In this document: positions 8,219 to 17,028 of the stretch, piece by piece
Layout: each line of letters begins with the position of its first letter
How positions within the stretch are numbered: position 1 is the first letter of the stretch
Origin: Rhodocyclaceae bacterium
GTDB taxonomy: Bacteria > Pseudomonadota > Gammaproteobacteria > Burkholderiales > CAIKXV01
DNA: 64,000 bases
Reading direction: 5' to 3'
Assembly: GCA_020248265.1 (NCBI GenBank)
Contig: JADCHX010000023.1
Location: 1 to 64,000, forward strand
Position numbers and translations under genes: made by a program
The notes under the pieces: model-generated
What the model was told of the DNA's origin: nothing
The model's input: the letters and a program-made list of their open reading frames with translations, nothing else
Databases searched by the model: none

Positions 8219-9988
8219 TCAGTCGCCGCCGGCCAGCATCACCCGGTTGCGGCCCTTGCGCTTGGCCCGGTACATCGCCTGGTCCGCCCGGCGCAGCGCC
8301 TCCGCGCCGGGTTCTCCTGGCTGCATCCGCGACACGCCGGCGCTGAACGTGATCAGGACCTTCCTGTTGTCGTGCAGGAACAATTGCCGGGTCAGTTCGC
8401 GCTGCAGGCGCTCGACGACGGCCTTCGCATCCTCCAGCGGCGTCTCGGGCAGCAGCAGCACGAACTCCTCGCCACCATAGCGGCCGACCGTGTCGGACGG
8501 ACGCAGCATGCCGCGCACCATGGACACCAGGTAGCGCAGGGCCTCGTCTCCGGCCTGGTGGCCGAGGCGGTCGTTCAGCTTCTTGAAGTTGTCGATGTCG
8601 ATCATCGCGAAACACAGCTGCGAACCGTAGCGATGCGCGCGCGAGGCCTCCCGTTCGACGGCTTCGTCGAGCCCGCGCCGGTTGAGCGCGCCGGTCAGCG
8701 CGTCCTCCCGCAGTGCGGCGCTCACGCGGGCAAGTTCCGCCTCGAGTTCGGCGACCTTCGCCCGGGCACGCGTCGCCTGCTCACTCACGCCGAGCACGTC
8801 GTCGCGCGATCGCGTCGCGTCGATCTGCATCCGGCGGATGTCGACCATCAGGTCGTCGAGCACCTCGCGCAGCGCATTCACGTTCTCGGTCACGCGCACC
8901 CGCTCGGTATAGCCGACGATCCGCGTCTGGTAATCGACCGCGCTCCGGGCCATCTCGCCCACGCGCTCGACGAACACGCCGATCAGTTCCTTCAGCGTGC
9001 GCTTCATCTCGCGCAGCGCCTGCTTGAGCGCGCGCTGCCGTTCCGCCGTCTCGCGGAACTGCGCCTGCGCGTCGGCGAGCGTGCGCGACGTAGGGGGCTG
9101 GGCCACGGTTCGCTCCAGCATCTGCACCTGCCCGGCAACCCAGCGGTCGTCGTCCACCAGTTCGGCGAGATTGGCGACCAGCATGCGCACCAGCGCCATC
9201 GAGTCCTCGACGATCAACCGCTGTTCCACCTGCACCAGCTCGGCCTCGCGCAACGCATGGCCGATCGCCGTGTCGACTGCCGCGCAATCGGCCGGGGTCG
9301 CCGCCGCACGCACCAGGGATGGCAACCGGGATACGGTACCGGCCAGCTTCGGGTAGTCGGATACCCGCGGCGCCACCTCGCGCTCGAAAACCCCGGCGAG
9401 CAGTTCGCGCAGCGTCTGCGCAAGGTCCTGCACCATCGGCAGCAGGATCACGTCCGATGCCGGGGGATTCGTCGCCGCGATACCGTTGAACACGGGCGAC
9501 GCCTGCCACGGTGCAGGGGCAACGGCAGCGGTGGCAACGGCAGCGGTGGCAACGAATGGCGCGCCAGCCGGCGCGACAGCGTCCTCGGCTGCATCGACCA
9601 CCAGCGCTCCCGGCGCCGACGGCAGGGCTTCGCCCCACGCCTTCACCATCGAGGCGAGCTTGTCACCGAGCTGGGGAGACCTGCGAAAGCTGATCAGCAA
9701 CCGCTCCAGGCCCTCCCTCTTCTGGCTCAGCGAGACGGCCGCGTGGCGTACCTCGAGCTGGCGCAGCAGGTCGCGGATCACCTGAGACCAGTCGGTCGGA
9801 TCGGCTCCAGCAGCCGCTGGCCGGCCAGGCATCGCGACCGCCGGGGTACCGGCGATCTCGGCATAGACCTGCACATAGTTTTCCGGCGTGGGCGCGATCC
9901 GGCGACTGGCCAGTACTTTCAGGGTCTCGCGCGCGAGCTCACCCGGGGTGCGGGCCGGGCGGGGGGACGGGACGGACTCTTGAGGCAT
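8219..9988 (-). CDS. Diguanylate cyclase (GGDEF domain)
   Basis: A 589-residue protein. The C-terminal catalytic domain carries GGEEF at residues 505-509 and a complete allosteric inhibition site RxxD (R496 to D499) five residues before it, so it should make cyclic di-GMP and be subject to product inhibition. The preceding roughly 400 residues contain no transmembrane segment or recognised sensor domain; residues about 250-420 look helical, with a coiled coil ending just before the GGDEF domain. A short alanine-valine linker is encoded by a 15-bp tandem repeat. Betaproteobacterial cyclases of this all-cytosolic layout are common, but the input signal is unknown. Confidence 0.93.
   Translation of the reverse strand: MPQESVPSPRPARTPGELARETLKVLASRRIAPTPENYVQVYAEIAGTPAVAMPGRPAAAGADPTDWSQVIRDLLRQLEVRHAAVSLSQKREGLERLLISFRRSPQLGDKLASMVKAWGEALPSAPGALVVDAAEDAVAPAGAPFVATAAVATAAVAPAPWQASPVFNGIAATNPPASDVILLPMVQDLAQTLRELLAGVFEREVAPRVSDYPKLAGTVSRLPSLVRAAATPADCAAVDTAIGHALREAELVQVEQRLIVEDSMALVRMLVANLAELVDDDRWVAGQVQMLERTVAQPPTSRTLADAQAQFRETAERQRALKQALREMKRTLKELIGVFVERVGEMARSAVDYQTRIVGYTERVRVTENVNALREVLDDLMVDIRRMQIDATRSRDDVLGVSEQATRARAKVAELEAELARVSAALREDALTGALNRRGLDEAVEREASRAHRYGSQLCFAMIDIDNFKKLNDRLGHQAGDEALRYLVSMVRGMLRPSDTVGRYGGEEFVLLLPETPLEDAKAVVERLQRELTRQLFLHDNRKVLITFSAGVSRMQPGEPGAEALRRADQAMYRAKRKGRNRVMLAGGD
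9518..9554. repeat. 15-bp tandem repeat inside the cyclase gene
   Basis: The unit GGCAACGGCAGCGGT occurs twice in perfect register, followed by half a copy. In the cyclase frame it encodes an alanine/valine/threonine linker (VATAAVATAAVA). It looks like replication-slippage growth within a linker and is likely to vary in copy number between strains. Confidence 0.85.
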
Positions 9989-10088
9989 CGGTATCGCGGA
10001 TCGAACGACTGGGTTATGCGGCCATGCTGCACATCCCTCCGTTATCGGTCAACGGACCGGCAAGTTGAGGGCGTCCGGGACCCGTGGA

Positions 10089-10946
10089 TCAGCGCGCAGG
10101 CGACATCCGGAAATCGAACTCGACCCGTTCGAACGGGTTCGGCAACCGGTACCGCCCAGCTTCTTCGGGTGAATCGCATTGCACGAACGGGATCGCGAGT
10201 GACGCGCGCACGCCGAACACCGCGTCCTGGTCGATGTACGGGTCGTCGGCGGGAAACAGTTCGGTCGTCAGCGGCGCGAAGCCGTCGGCCAGCACCCGGA
10301 AATGGAAATGCGCGGGACGCCACGCGTGCCGACCGCCGGCGCGCAGCAGGTCACCGACCGGGCCGTCGTAGGGCACCGTATACGGCGCGGGCCGCACCGT
10401 GGTGAACGCATAGGTGCCGTCATCGCCCAGCGTCATGCGGAAACGCAGGTTGTCCGGGCTCTGGCCAGGATCCTGCTGCCAGTAGTGCCCGACGGCATTT
10501 GTCTGCCAGAAGTCGAGCGTCGCCCCGCGTACCGGCTTCCCGGCGAGGTCGAGCACGCGTCCGCAGACCAGTACCGGCTGCCCGGCATTGGCACGGATCA
10601 GGTCTCCGCCGACCGCCAGTTCCGGCGAGCCTTCGGCGTGGAAAGGCCCCAGTACGCTGCGCTCGGTCGCGCCGGGCACGCTTTGCAGCAGGTCGGTGAG
10701 CGAGGTCAGCCCCAGGATGTCCGAGGTCAGCACGAACTCGTTGCGCCGGTCATCGGTGATCGCAGCCGCGGCGGTGAGGAATGCAATGCCCGCGCGCCAC
10801 TCCTCGGGCCGCAACTCGACCTCTCGCGCGAAAGCATGCAGGTGGCGCACCAGTGCGCCCAGTACTTCCTTCAGGCGGGGATCGTGCGCGCCAGCAAACG
10901 ACGCGATGACCGCATCGGTGAGGGTATTGCGGTCGATCGCCTGCAT
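10089..10946 (-). CDS. Intradiol ring-cleavage dioxygenase (hydroxyquinol/catechol 1,2-dioxygenase type)
   Basis: A 285-residue non-haem Fe(III) dioxygenase that opens a catechol-type ring between the two hydroxyls to a muconate or maleylacetate. All four iron ligands are visible: Y155 (AVGHYWQQ), Y189 (RPAPYTVPYDGP), H213 and H215 (RPAHFHF). The N-terminal helical dimerisation domain (residues 1-100, ending ATERSVLGPFHAEG) is typical of hydroxyquinol and catechol enzymes rather than the shorter protocatechuate subunits. It is the last gene of the minus-strand operon that begins with the Bug receptor at 15936. No maleylacetate reductase or muconate cycloisomerase lies in the window, so the specific diol is not settled. 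Confidence 0.9.
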   Translation of the reverse strand: MQAIDRNTLTDAVIASFAGAHDPRLKEVLGALVRHLHAFAREVELRPEEWRAGIAFLTAAAAITDDRRNEFVLTSDILGLTSLTDLLQSVPGATERSVLGPFHAEGSPELAVGGDLIRANAGQPVLVCGRVLDLAGKPVRGATLDFWQTNAVGHYWQQDPGQSPDNLRFRMTLGDDGTYAFTTVRPAPYTVPYDGPVGDLLRAGGRHAWRPAHFHFRVLADGFAPLTTELFPADDPYIDQDAVFGVRASLAIPFVQCDSPEEAGRYRLPNPFERVEFDFRMSPAR

Positions 10947-10975
10947 GCGTCCTCCTGGGTCCGTACCGGGCGGGT

Positions 10976-11971
10976 TCAGTCTGCCTTCAATCCGAGCTGC
11001 TTCACGATCTTCGCGTAGCGCTCGACGTCATTTCGCAGCACGGCGCCGAATGCGGCCGGCGACATCGGCGTCGGTTCGATCGCGAGACCGCTCATCCGCT
11101 CGCGCACATCGGTTGCTTCGAGCGCACGGTTGATCTCGGCGTTGAGGCGCCCGACCACCAGCGCCGGGGTACCGGCCGGCGCGAGGAATGCGATCCAGGT
11201 GTAGTCGGCAAAGCCGGGATAGCCGAGTTCCGCGACGGTCGGCACGTCGGGCAGCGTCGCCGAGCGCTTCGCGCTGGTCACCGCAATCGGCCGGATCTTG
11301 CCGGCCTGGGCGAGCGGCACCGCTGGCGGCATCGAAGTGCTGCCGATGGGCACCTGGCCACCGAGCACCGCGGTGACCGCGGCGGCCGGCGTGTGCGGCA
11401 CGTGTGTGATGTCGAGCTTGTTCAACTGCCGGAACAGCACCTCGGCCGCGAGATGCGTGGTCGTGCCCGTGCCGGACGACGCATAGCTCAGACGCTCGGT
11501 CCGGGCCAGCGCGAGCAGTTCCTTCAGGCTGGTGGCCTTGACCGACGGGTGGACGAACAGGATGTTCGGCGTCAGCGTGGCCATGGCGACCGGGACGAAG
11601 TCGCGGATCTCGAAGCCCGGTCGCGAAAACAGGCTGACGTTCACCGCGAACGCTACGCTCGTGCCGAGCAGCGTATGGCCGTCGGGCGCAGCCTTGGCGA
11701 CGATCTGGGCGCCGATGTTGCCACCGGCGCCGCCCCGGTTGTCGATCAGCACCGGCTGGCCGAAGGCTTCGGCCAGGCGCGGCTGCAGCAGCCGGGCGAT
11801 GGTGTCGGTCGTGGCGCCCGGCGGAAACGCGACCACGACGCGCAGCGGACGCGACGGAAAGGACGACGACTGGGCCTGCGCCAGCGCCTGGGCCGCAGTG
11901 CCGGCGAGCGGCAAGCCGATGGCCAGGGCGCGCGCGGCATTGCAGATGATCGATCGGGCAGTCGGTTGCAT
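10976..11971 (-). CDS. Bug-family (TctC-like) periplasmic solute receptor
   Basis: A 331-residue receptor. The signal peptide runs to about residue 31 (AAQALAQ) and the mature protein starts QSSSFPSRPLRVVVAFPPG. The ligand loop is PGATTDTIARLL rather than the commoner GG-x-x-D form, so binding may differ. Other family segments are IDNRGGAGGN, the ASSGTG turn and HVPHTPAAAV, which replaces the usual VPYKG. The start was chosen for the GGAGGAG before the ATG; an open extension reaches 12028 but would overlap the nitroreductase gene. It lies 41 bases after the nitroreductase and 29 before the dioxygenase, as fifth gene of a six-gene operon. Confidence 0.9.
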   Translation of the reverse strand: MQPTARSIICNAARALAIGLPLAGTAAQALAQAQSSSFPSRPLRVVVAFPPGATTDTIARLLQPRLAEAFGQPVLIDNRGGAGGNIGAQIVAKAAPDGHTLLGTSVAFAVNVSLFSRPGFEIRDFVPVAMATLTPNILFVHPSVKATSLKELLALARTERLSYASSGTGTTTHLAAEVLFRQLNKLDITHVPHTPAAAVTAVLGGQVPIGSTSMPPAVPLAQAGKIRPIAVTSAKRSATLPDVPTVAELGYPGFADYTWIAFLAPAGTPALVVGRLNAEINRALEATDVRERMSGLAIEPTPMSPAAFGAVLRNDVERYAKIVKQLGLKAD

Positions 11972-12012
11972 CGGATTCTCCTCCGGGCTGGTACCTGGTC
12001 TTGTCGTAACGG

Positions 12013-12684
12013 CTACAGAAGCGTGCACATCTCGTCGAAGGACAGCCTGGGCAGGCGCAGCGGCAGCGCGGCCACGTCGCCGTAGCCGAGGTTGACCATG
12101 AAGTTGGACTTGAACGACGTGCCATGGAAAAACACTTCATCGACCTTGGCGTTGTCGAAGCCGGACATCGGTCCCACATCGAGACCCAAAGCGCGCGCGG
12201 CAATCATGAGCCAGGCGCCCTGCAGCGTGCTGTTGCGCAGCGCATACGGCTCGGCCGCATCGGGATGGGTGCGGAAGTGGGTCGCATGGTCGCCGGCCGG
12301 GAACAGCCGCGACAGGTGTTCGAAGAACAGGGTGTCGTAGGCGATCACCGCGGTGACCGGCGCCTCGCGCACCTTCGCCACGTTGCCCACGTCGAGGGTC
12401 GGGATCAGCCGGGCCTTGCCCTCCCGGGTGCGGATGAACAGGATCCGTGCAGGGTTGCAGTTCGCGCTGGTCGGGCCCCACTTCATCAGGTCGTACAACC
12501 GGTGCAGCGTGGCGTCGTCGACCTCGCGCGACAGCCACATCTTGTGCGAGCGGGCGCCGGTCAGCAGGCCGGCCACCGCGGCCTGCAGCGCAGCCGGGCT
12601 GAGCGCCGCGAAGCGGGCGCGCACCGCGAGTGCCTCGGCGACGGCCTGTTCCTTCTGTTCGTCGGTGTTCATGTGGTTGCTCAT
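12013..12684 (-). CDS. Nitroreductase-family flavoprotein (RutE/malonic semialdehyde reductase-like)
   Basis: A 223-residue FMN-dependent nitroreductase-fold protein. The stretches WGPTSANCNPARILF (FMN phosphate and ring contacts), GAWLMIAARALGLDVGPMSGF and NFMVNLGYGD match the RutE/HadB group, which reduces malonic semialdehyde to 3-hydroxypropanoate with NAD(P)H. The ATG overlaps the end of the CitE-like gene by four bases (ATGA). In an operon with a dioxygenase and a CitE-like lyase it may act on another semialdehyde or unsaturated carbonyl compound; no other rut gene is nearby, so pyrimidine breakdown is unlikely. Confidence 0.85.
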   Translation of the reverse strand: MSNHMNTDEQKEQAVAEALAVRARFAALSPAALQAAVAGLLTGARSHKMWLSREVDDATLHRLYDLMKWGPTSANCNPARILFIRTREGKARLIPTLDVGNVAKVREAPVTAVIAYDTLFFEHLSRLFPAGDHATHFRTHPDAAEPYALRNSTLQGAWLMIAARALGLDVGPMSGFDNAKVDEVFFHGTSFKSNFMVNLGYGDVAALPLRLPRLSFDEMCTLL

Positions 12685-13595
12685 GATGCGGCCGCCAGGG
12701 TACGGGCCTCGCGCGCCTTGATCTTGTCGTGCCTGCGCAGCAGCTTCTCGGCGCGCACGACGATCGGGATGTCGATCATCTTGCCGTCGATCTGGAACGA
12801 CCCGCGGCCCTCGGCCGCGAACTTGGCGTTCATCTCGATCACCTTGCGCGCGAACGCGACCTCCTCGTCGGACGGGGAATACTCGGCATTGACGATCTTC
12901 ACCTGCCCGGGGTGGATGCAGCCGGCGCCATCGAAGCCGAAGCGGCGCGACTTGCGCACCATCGCGCGGAACTTGTCCCAGTCGCTGAAGTCGGCGACCG
13001 TGCCGATGAAGCCCAGCGGCATCACGCCGGCGGCCCGCGCCGCGATGATCATGCGCTGCTTGGGGTGCAGCAGCACGTCCTCTTCCGGAAGCATGTCGCA
13101 GTTCAGGGCAAAGTCTTCGCCGCCGATGTTCATCGCGACCACGCGCGGGCACGCACGCGGGATCTCGTCGATGCGCAGAAAGGCGTCCGGCGTCTCGATC
13201 ATCGTGATGAACTTCGTGTGCCCGATCTTCATGCCGCGCTTCAGTTCGAGCTCGCTGACCAGTTCGTCGAGCAACCGCACATGCGAGGCGCTGTCCGCCT
13301 TGGTGATGGCGAGGCCATCGACATCGGGGCAGATCGAATGCTCGATGTCGCGCACCGCCAGCGACAGCGGCTGGTTGATGCGGACCACCACGTCGGAGCC
13401 CCCCTGCCGCACGCGGGCCGCGTTCTTCTCGACGAGCGTGCGGGCAGTGGCCTTCTCGCCCGGCGGCACGGCGTCTTCGAGGTCGAGCTGGATCACGTCT
13501 GCGGCGCGCGTATGCGCCTTGTCGACGAATTTCTCGACGTTGACCGGTACGTAGAGCAGCGAACGCCAGACAGGCAGTTCATCCTGGGTATGCAT
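12681..13595 (-). CDS. CitE-like acyl-CoA lyase (HpcH/HpaI aldolase family)
   Basis: A 304-residue TIM-barrel lyase related to citrate lyase beta, malyl-CoA lyase and citramalyl-CoA lyase. Family segments are SLLYVPVNVEKF, the acidic metal-site strand IQLDLEDAVPP, the arginine strand VVVRINQP, FITMIETPDAF and NIGGEDFALN. It should cleave a malyl-, methylmalyl- or citramalyl-CoA into acetyl-CoA or propionyl-CoA and a keto acid with Mg. It lies between a CoA-transferase (23 bp upstream) and a nitroreductase (4-bp overlap), consistent with activation by the transferase and cleavage by this lyase. No citrate lyase alpha or gamma genes are present, so it is not part of citrate lyase. Confidence 0.9.
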   Translation of the reverse strand: MHTQDELPVWRSLLYVPVNVEKFVDKAHTRAADVIQLDLEDAVPPGEKATARTLVEKNAARVRQGGSDVVVRINQPLSLAVRDIEHSICPDVDGLAITKADSASHVRLLDELVSELELKRGMKIGHTKFITMIETPDAFLRIDEIPRACPRVVAMNIGGEDFALNCDMLPEEDVLLHPKQRMIIAARAAGVMPLGFIGTVADFSDWDKFRAMVRKSRRFGFDGAGCIHPGQVKIVNAEYSPSDEEVAFARKVIEMNAKFAAEGRGSFQIDGKMIDIPIVVRAEKLLRRHDKIKAREARTLAAAS

Positions 13596-13618
13596 CGAGA
13601 TCTCCTGTTCCGTTGTTT

Positions 13619-14920
13619 TCAGGCGCCACTGGCGGCGTCGACCAGCGCGCCGCTGGCCGGGTCCACCAGCGCGCCACTGGCGCGCAGGGCGGCGATGCGC
13701 GCCAGGTCGAAGCCGGCTGCCGAGAGTATCGCGTCGTTGTGCTCGCCCAGGGCAGGCGCGGGCAGCCGGATCGCACCGGGCGTCGCCGACAGCCGGGGTA
13801 CGACGCAGTGCATCGGCACCTGGCCCATGTCGGCATCCGGATAGTCTGCCAGCACTTCACGCTCGACCACGTACGGATCCTGCATGATCTGCGAGATGTC
13901 GTAGATCGGCCCCACGGTGACTTCCTCGCGGTCGAAGAATGCCAGGTTCTCGTCGAGCGTCCGGCCGGCGATGAACGCGCCGATCACCGCATCGAGCTCG
14001 ACCGAATGACGCAGGCGGTCGGCATTGGTGCGAAAGCGCGGATCGTCGACGAGGTCCGGGCGGCCGATCGAGCGCAGCACCCGCTCGGCCATCGCCTGCG
14101 TCGATGCCGACAGGCACACCCAGCGCTCGTCGCGGGTGCGGTAGGCGTTGCGCGGGGCGGCCGTGGTCGAGCGGCTGCCGGTGCGGCTGCGCAGCCGCCC
14201 GCTCGCTCGGTAGCTGGCGGCCTGTGGTCCCATCACCGAGAACAGCGGGTCGAACAGCGACACGTCGATCGACTGGCCTGCCCCGCCATTCACCTCGACC
14301 TCGCGCAGCGCGACCATCGTGGCGAAGGCGCCGTACAGGCCGGCGGTGCAATCGGCCAGTTGCATGGGCGGCAGCACCGGTTCCCGGTCCTCGAAGCCGT
14401 TCAGCGCAGCGAAGCCGGACATGCCCTCGGCGAGGGTGCCGAAGCCGGGCTTGTGCCGATATGGTCCGTCCTGGCCCCAGCCGGTGACGCGAACCACGAC
14501 GAGCTTCGGGTTGCGTGCATGCAGCACGCCAGGGCCCAGCCCCATCTTCTCCAGCGTGCCGGGGCGGTAATTCTCGATCAGCACCTGAGAACGCTCGACC
14601 AGCGACAGCAGAACCTCGATCGCCTCCGGCCGGCGCAGGTTCAGGCAGAGGCTTTTCTTGTTGCGCGCGTACACCTTCCAGTTCGTCGGCACCCCGTTCA
14701 CCAGCCAGTCGCGCAGCGCATCGCCGTCGGGCGTCTCGACCTTGATCACCTCGGCACCGAAGTCGGCGAGCGCGAGGCTGACCATGTTGCCGGCAACCAC
14801 CCGCGACAGGTCGAGCACGCGCACGCCGTGCAACGGACCGCGCGCATCGGTGGCGAATGCGCGCTGCTTCAGGGCGCGGGGAGCCGGCGCGGACGAAGGC
14901 CCGGCGTTTGCCTTTGCCAT
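13619..14920 (-). CDS. Family III (CaiB/BaiF) CoA-transferase with repeated C-terminal tail
   Basis: A 433-residue transferase. Family segments are GVRVLDLSRVVAGNM, ADFGAEVIKVETPDGD, the RNKKSLCLNLR block, GWGQDGPYRHKPGFG, and a probable catalytic aspartate in MQLADCTAGLYGA. It follows the Bug receptor by only five bases and precedes the CitE-like lyase, so it most likely activates the imported acid with CoA. The last 23 residues are a low-complexity tail made of an eight-residue unit (ASGALVDP, then ASGALVDA, then ASGA), encoded by a 24-bp tandem repeat; family members usually end shortly before it. Confidence 0.92.
   Translation of the reverse strand: MAKANAGPSSAPAPRALKQRAFATDARGPLHGVRVLDLSRVVAGNMVSLALADFGAEVIKVETPDGDALRDWLVNGVPTNWKVYARNKKSLCLNLRRPEAIEVLLSLVERSQVLIENYRPGTLEKMGLGPGVLHARNPKLVVVRVTGWGQDGPYRHKPGFGTLAEGMSGFAALNGFEDREPVLPPMQLADCTAGLYGAFATMVALREVEVNGGAGQSIDVSLFDPLFSVMGPQAASYRASGRLRSRTGSRSTTAAPRNAYRTRDERWVCLSASTQAMAERVLRSIGRPDLVDDPRFRTNADRLRHSVELDAVIGAFIAGRTLDENLAFFDREEVTVGPIYDISQIMQDPYVVEREVLADYPDADMGQVPMHCVVPRLSATPGAIRLPAPALGEHNDAILSAAGFDLARIAALRASGALVDPASGALVDAASGA
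13623..13682. repeat. 24-bp tandem repeat at the 3' end of a CoA-transferase gene
   Basis: Two full copies and half of a third, in phase with the reading frame, with anchor GCGCC(A/G)CTGG recurring at 13623, 13647 and 13671. It encodes the eight-residue C-terminal repeats and reaches to within a few bases of the stop codon. Confidence 0.85.
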
Positions 14921-14925
14921 TGCGT

Positions 14926-15936
14926 TCAGTCCGGACGAATGGCCGCGTCGCGGGCCACGGCGCGCCAGAACAGGATCTCGTCGCGCACGATGCGCGCGAA
15001 CGCCTCGGGCGTGGTGCCAGCCGGCTCCGCGCCCTCGGCGGCCAGGCGCTCGCGCATCTCGGCCGTCTGCAGCACCTTGACGGTTTCGGCGTTAAGCCGG
15101 TCGATGATCGGTCTCGGCGTGCCGCCGGGTGCGAACAGGCCCCACCAGAGCACCGCCGCATAGCCGGGCACGCCCGACTCGGCGATCGTCGGCACGTCGG
15201 GCACGAACGGCGAGCGGGTCGGCGTCGACACGGCAAGCGCACGGACGCGGCCGGATTTCACCTGCGGCATCACGTTCGGGATACCCGACAGCAGGAACTG
15301 GATCTGCCCGCCCATCAGGTCGGTGAGCGCCGGGCCGATGCCCTTGTACGGCACGTGCACCGTCTGCACCTTCGCCATCCGGTTGAGCACCTCGGTGGCG
15401 AGGTGGTTGATGCCGCCGCTGCCGGACGAACCGTAATTGAGCGCCCCCGGCTTCGCGCGTGCGAGCGCGATCAGCTCGGCCATCGTCTTCGCCGGCGACT
15501 CCGCCGCCACGGTGATCATCAGCGCGCCCATCCCGAGCCGGGTGACCGGCGCGATATCGCGGAACGGATCGAACGGAACCTTCGACTGGATAGCGACGTT
15601 GGTGGTGAACGAGGTCGAGTGGATCATCAGGTTGTAGCCGTCCGACGGCGCCTTGGCGACGAGGCCTGCGCCGAGCAGCCCGCCAGCACCTGGGCGGTTG
15701 TCGATCAGGACCGGCTGGCCCATCGCCTCGCTCAGGCGCTGGCCGATGATGCGGCCGAAGATGTCGTTGCTGCCGCCCGGCGTGAACGGAATGATGAAGC
15801 GCAACGGACGGTTCGGATAGGGCTGCGCCGACTGGGCGAGCGCGATGCCGGTCGATGCCGGAACGGATGACAGCAGAACCAGCAGCGGCAGCAGCCGTTG
15901 CTTCATGCGCAGCGCGCGCGCCTGACCAGTGGTCAT
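14926..15936 (-). CDS. Bug-family (TctC-like) periplasmic solute receptor
   Basis: A 336-residue receptor, first gene of the six-gene minus-strand operon. The signal peptide ends near ASTGIALAQ; the mature part begins SAQPYPNRPLRFIIPFTPGG. The ligand loop is PGGSNDIFGRII, followed by IDNRPGAGGL, PFRDIAPV and HVPYKGIGPALTDL. The start MTTGQ was taken because AAGGAG lies five bases before it; a second ATG eleven codons later (MKQRLL) is possible. It is divergent from the haloacetate dehalogenase across 159 bp. A role in capturing the acid then activated by the adjacent CoA-transferase is likely. Confidence 0.92.
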   Translation of the reverse strand: MTTGQARALRMKQRLLPLLVLLSSVPASTGIALAQSAQPYPNRPLRFIIPFTPGGSNDIFGRIIGQRLSEAMGQPVLIDNRPGAGGLLGAGLVAKAPSDGYNLMIHSTSFTTNVAIQSKVPFDPFRDIAPVTRLGMGALMITVAAESPAKTMAELIALARAKPGALNYGSSGSGGINHLATEVLNRMAKVQTVHVPYKGIGPALTDLMGGQIQFLLSGIPNVMPQVKSGRVRALAVSTPTRSPFVPDVPTIAESGVPGYAAVLWWGLFAPGGTPRPIIDRLNAETVKVLQTAEMRERLAAEGAEPAGTTPEAFARIVRDEILFWRAVARDAAIRPD

Positions 15937-16095
15937 CTGGACTCCTTCGGAGGTATCGCCGCGGGCCGTACGCTGCGGCCGCGTGCCGGGTGCCATGCTA
16001 TCGCGTCCGCTGCCGCCGCGCGCGCGGCGACGGCGTTCGGCGCACCGGTGGCTGCGATACCATCCGGGCGTCGATCATGGCGAGTGGATGTGCGG

Positions 16096-16983
16096 ATGGC
16101 CTTCGAAGGATTTGCCCGGGCGCGGATCGCCACATCCGATCCCGGCGTCGAGATAAACGTGCGCCACGGCGGCAGCGGACCCGCTCTCCTTCTGCTGCAC
16201 GGCAACCCGTTGTCGCATCACTCCTGGCATCGGCTGGCCGACCGTCTGGCGCAGCGTTTCACCGTGGTCGCGACCGACCTGCGCGGCTACGGCGACAGTT
16301 CGAAGCCGCGCGGGCTGCCGGACCACTCGAACTACACCTTCGGCCGCATGGCGCTCGACCAGGTCGAGGTGATGGCTGCGCTCGGCTTCGAGCGATTCCA
16401 GGTCGCCGGCCACGACCGGGGCGCGCGGGTCGCCTTCCGGATGGCGCTCGACCACCCGGACCGGGTGAGCCGTGTCGCCTTCATGGACATCCTGCCGACC
16501 CACCATGTGTTCGCGCACAGCACGCGCGAATGGGGCCTGAATTCCTACCACTGGTTCTTCATGGCCCAGCCGTACGACTTTCCCGAGCGGCTGCTGGCCG
16601 GCAACGAGGCCTACTACATCCGGAAGAAGCTGCTCAAGCAGGGTGTCGGCAAGGGCGGCTTCTCCGAGGAAGACGTGCAGGAGTACATCCGGGTCTGCAC
16701 GCCTGAACAGATCCACGGGGTGTGTTCGGACTATCGTGCGACCGCGTTCGTCGACTACGAGGCAGACCGCGATGCTTTCGAGCGCGGCATCCGGGTCGAG
16801 CAGCCCGCGCTGGTGCTCTGGGGCGAACACAGCCACACGCAGAAGTATTATTCGCCGTCGACGGTCTGGCCGCGCTATGCCGCGAACATCGAGCGGCTGG
16901 TCGCCCTGCCCTGCGGGCACTACCCGAACGAACAGAGCCCGGAAGAGACGTTGCGCGAACTGAACGGCTTCTTCGAGGCCTGA
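16096..16983 (+). CDS. Haloacetate (fluoroacetate) dehalogenase, alpha/beta hydrolase
   Basis: A 295-residue alpha/beta hydrolase of the fluoroacetate dehalogenase type. The nucleophile is D107 in GHDRGARVAF, with R108 and R111 available for the substrate carboxylate, the charge-relay D131 in FMDILPT, the base H275 in PCGHYPNEQ, and the halide-pocket pair H152-W153 in SYHWFF. The CSDYRATAFVDYEAD cap segment is also diagnostic. The enzyme should hydrolyse haloacetates to glycolate and halide in the cytoplasm. The start was set at the ATG giving MAFEGFARARI; a longer open frame lacks family similarity. It leads a plus-strand unit with a peptidase and a CoA-transferase. Confidence 0.88.
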   Translation: MAFEGFARARIATSDPGVEINVRHGGSGPALLLLHGNPLSHHSWHRLADRLAQRFTVVATDLRGYGDSSKPRGLPDHSNYTFGRMALDQVEVMAALGFERFQVAGHDRGARVAFRMALDHPDRVSRVAFMDILPTHHVFAHSTREWGLNSYHWFFMAQPYDFPERLLAGNEAYYIRKKLLKQGVGKGGFSEEDVQEYIRVCTPEQIHGVCSDYRATAFVDYEADRDAFERGIRVEQPALVLWGEHSHTQKYYSPSTVWPRYAANIERLVALPCGHYPNEQSPEETLRELNGFFEA

Positions 16984-17028
16984 ACCGACGGCGCGGCCGG
17001 ACGCACGCACGCAAGACAGGAAGGACAC

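Noticed and set aside
12681..13595. Citrate lyase beta subunit citE
   Set aside because: No alpha, gamma or accessory citrate lyase genes; fits the stand-alone acyl-CoA lyases.
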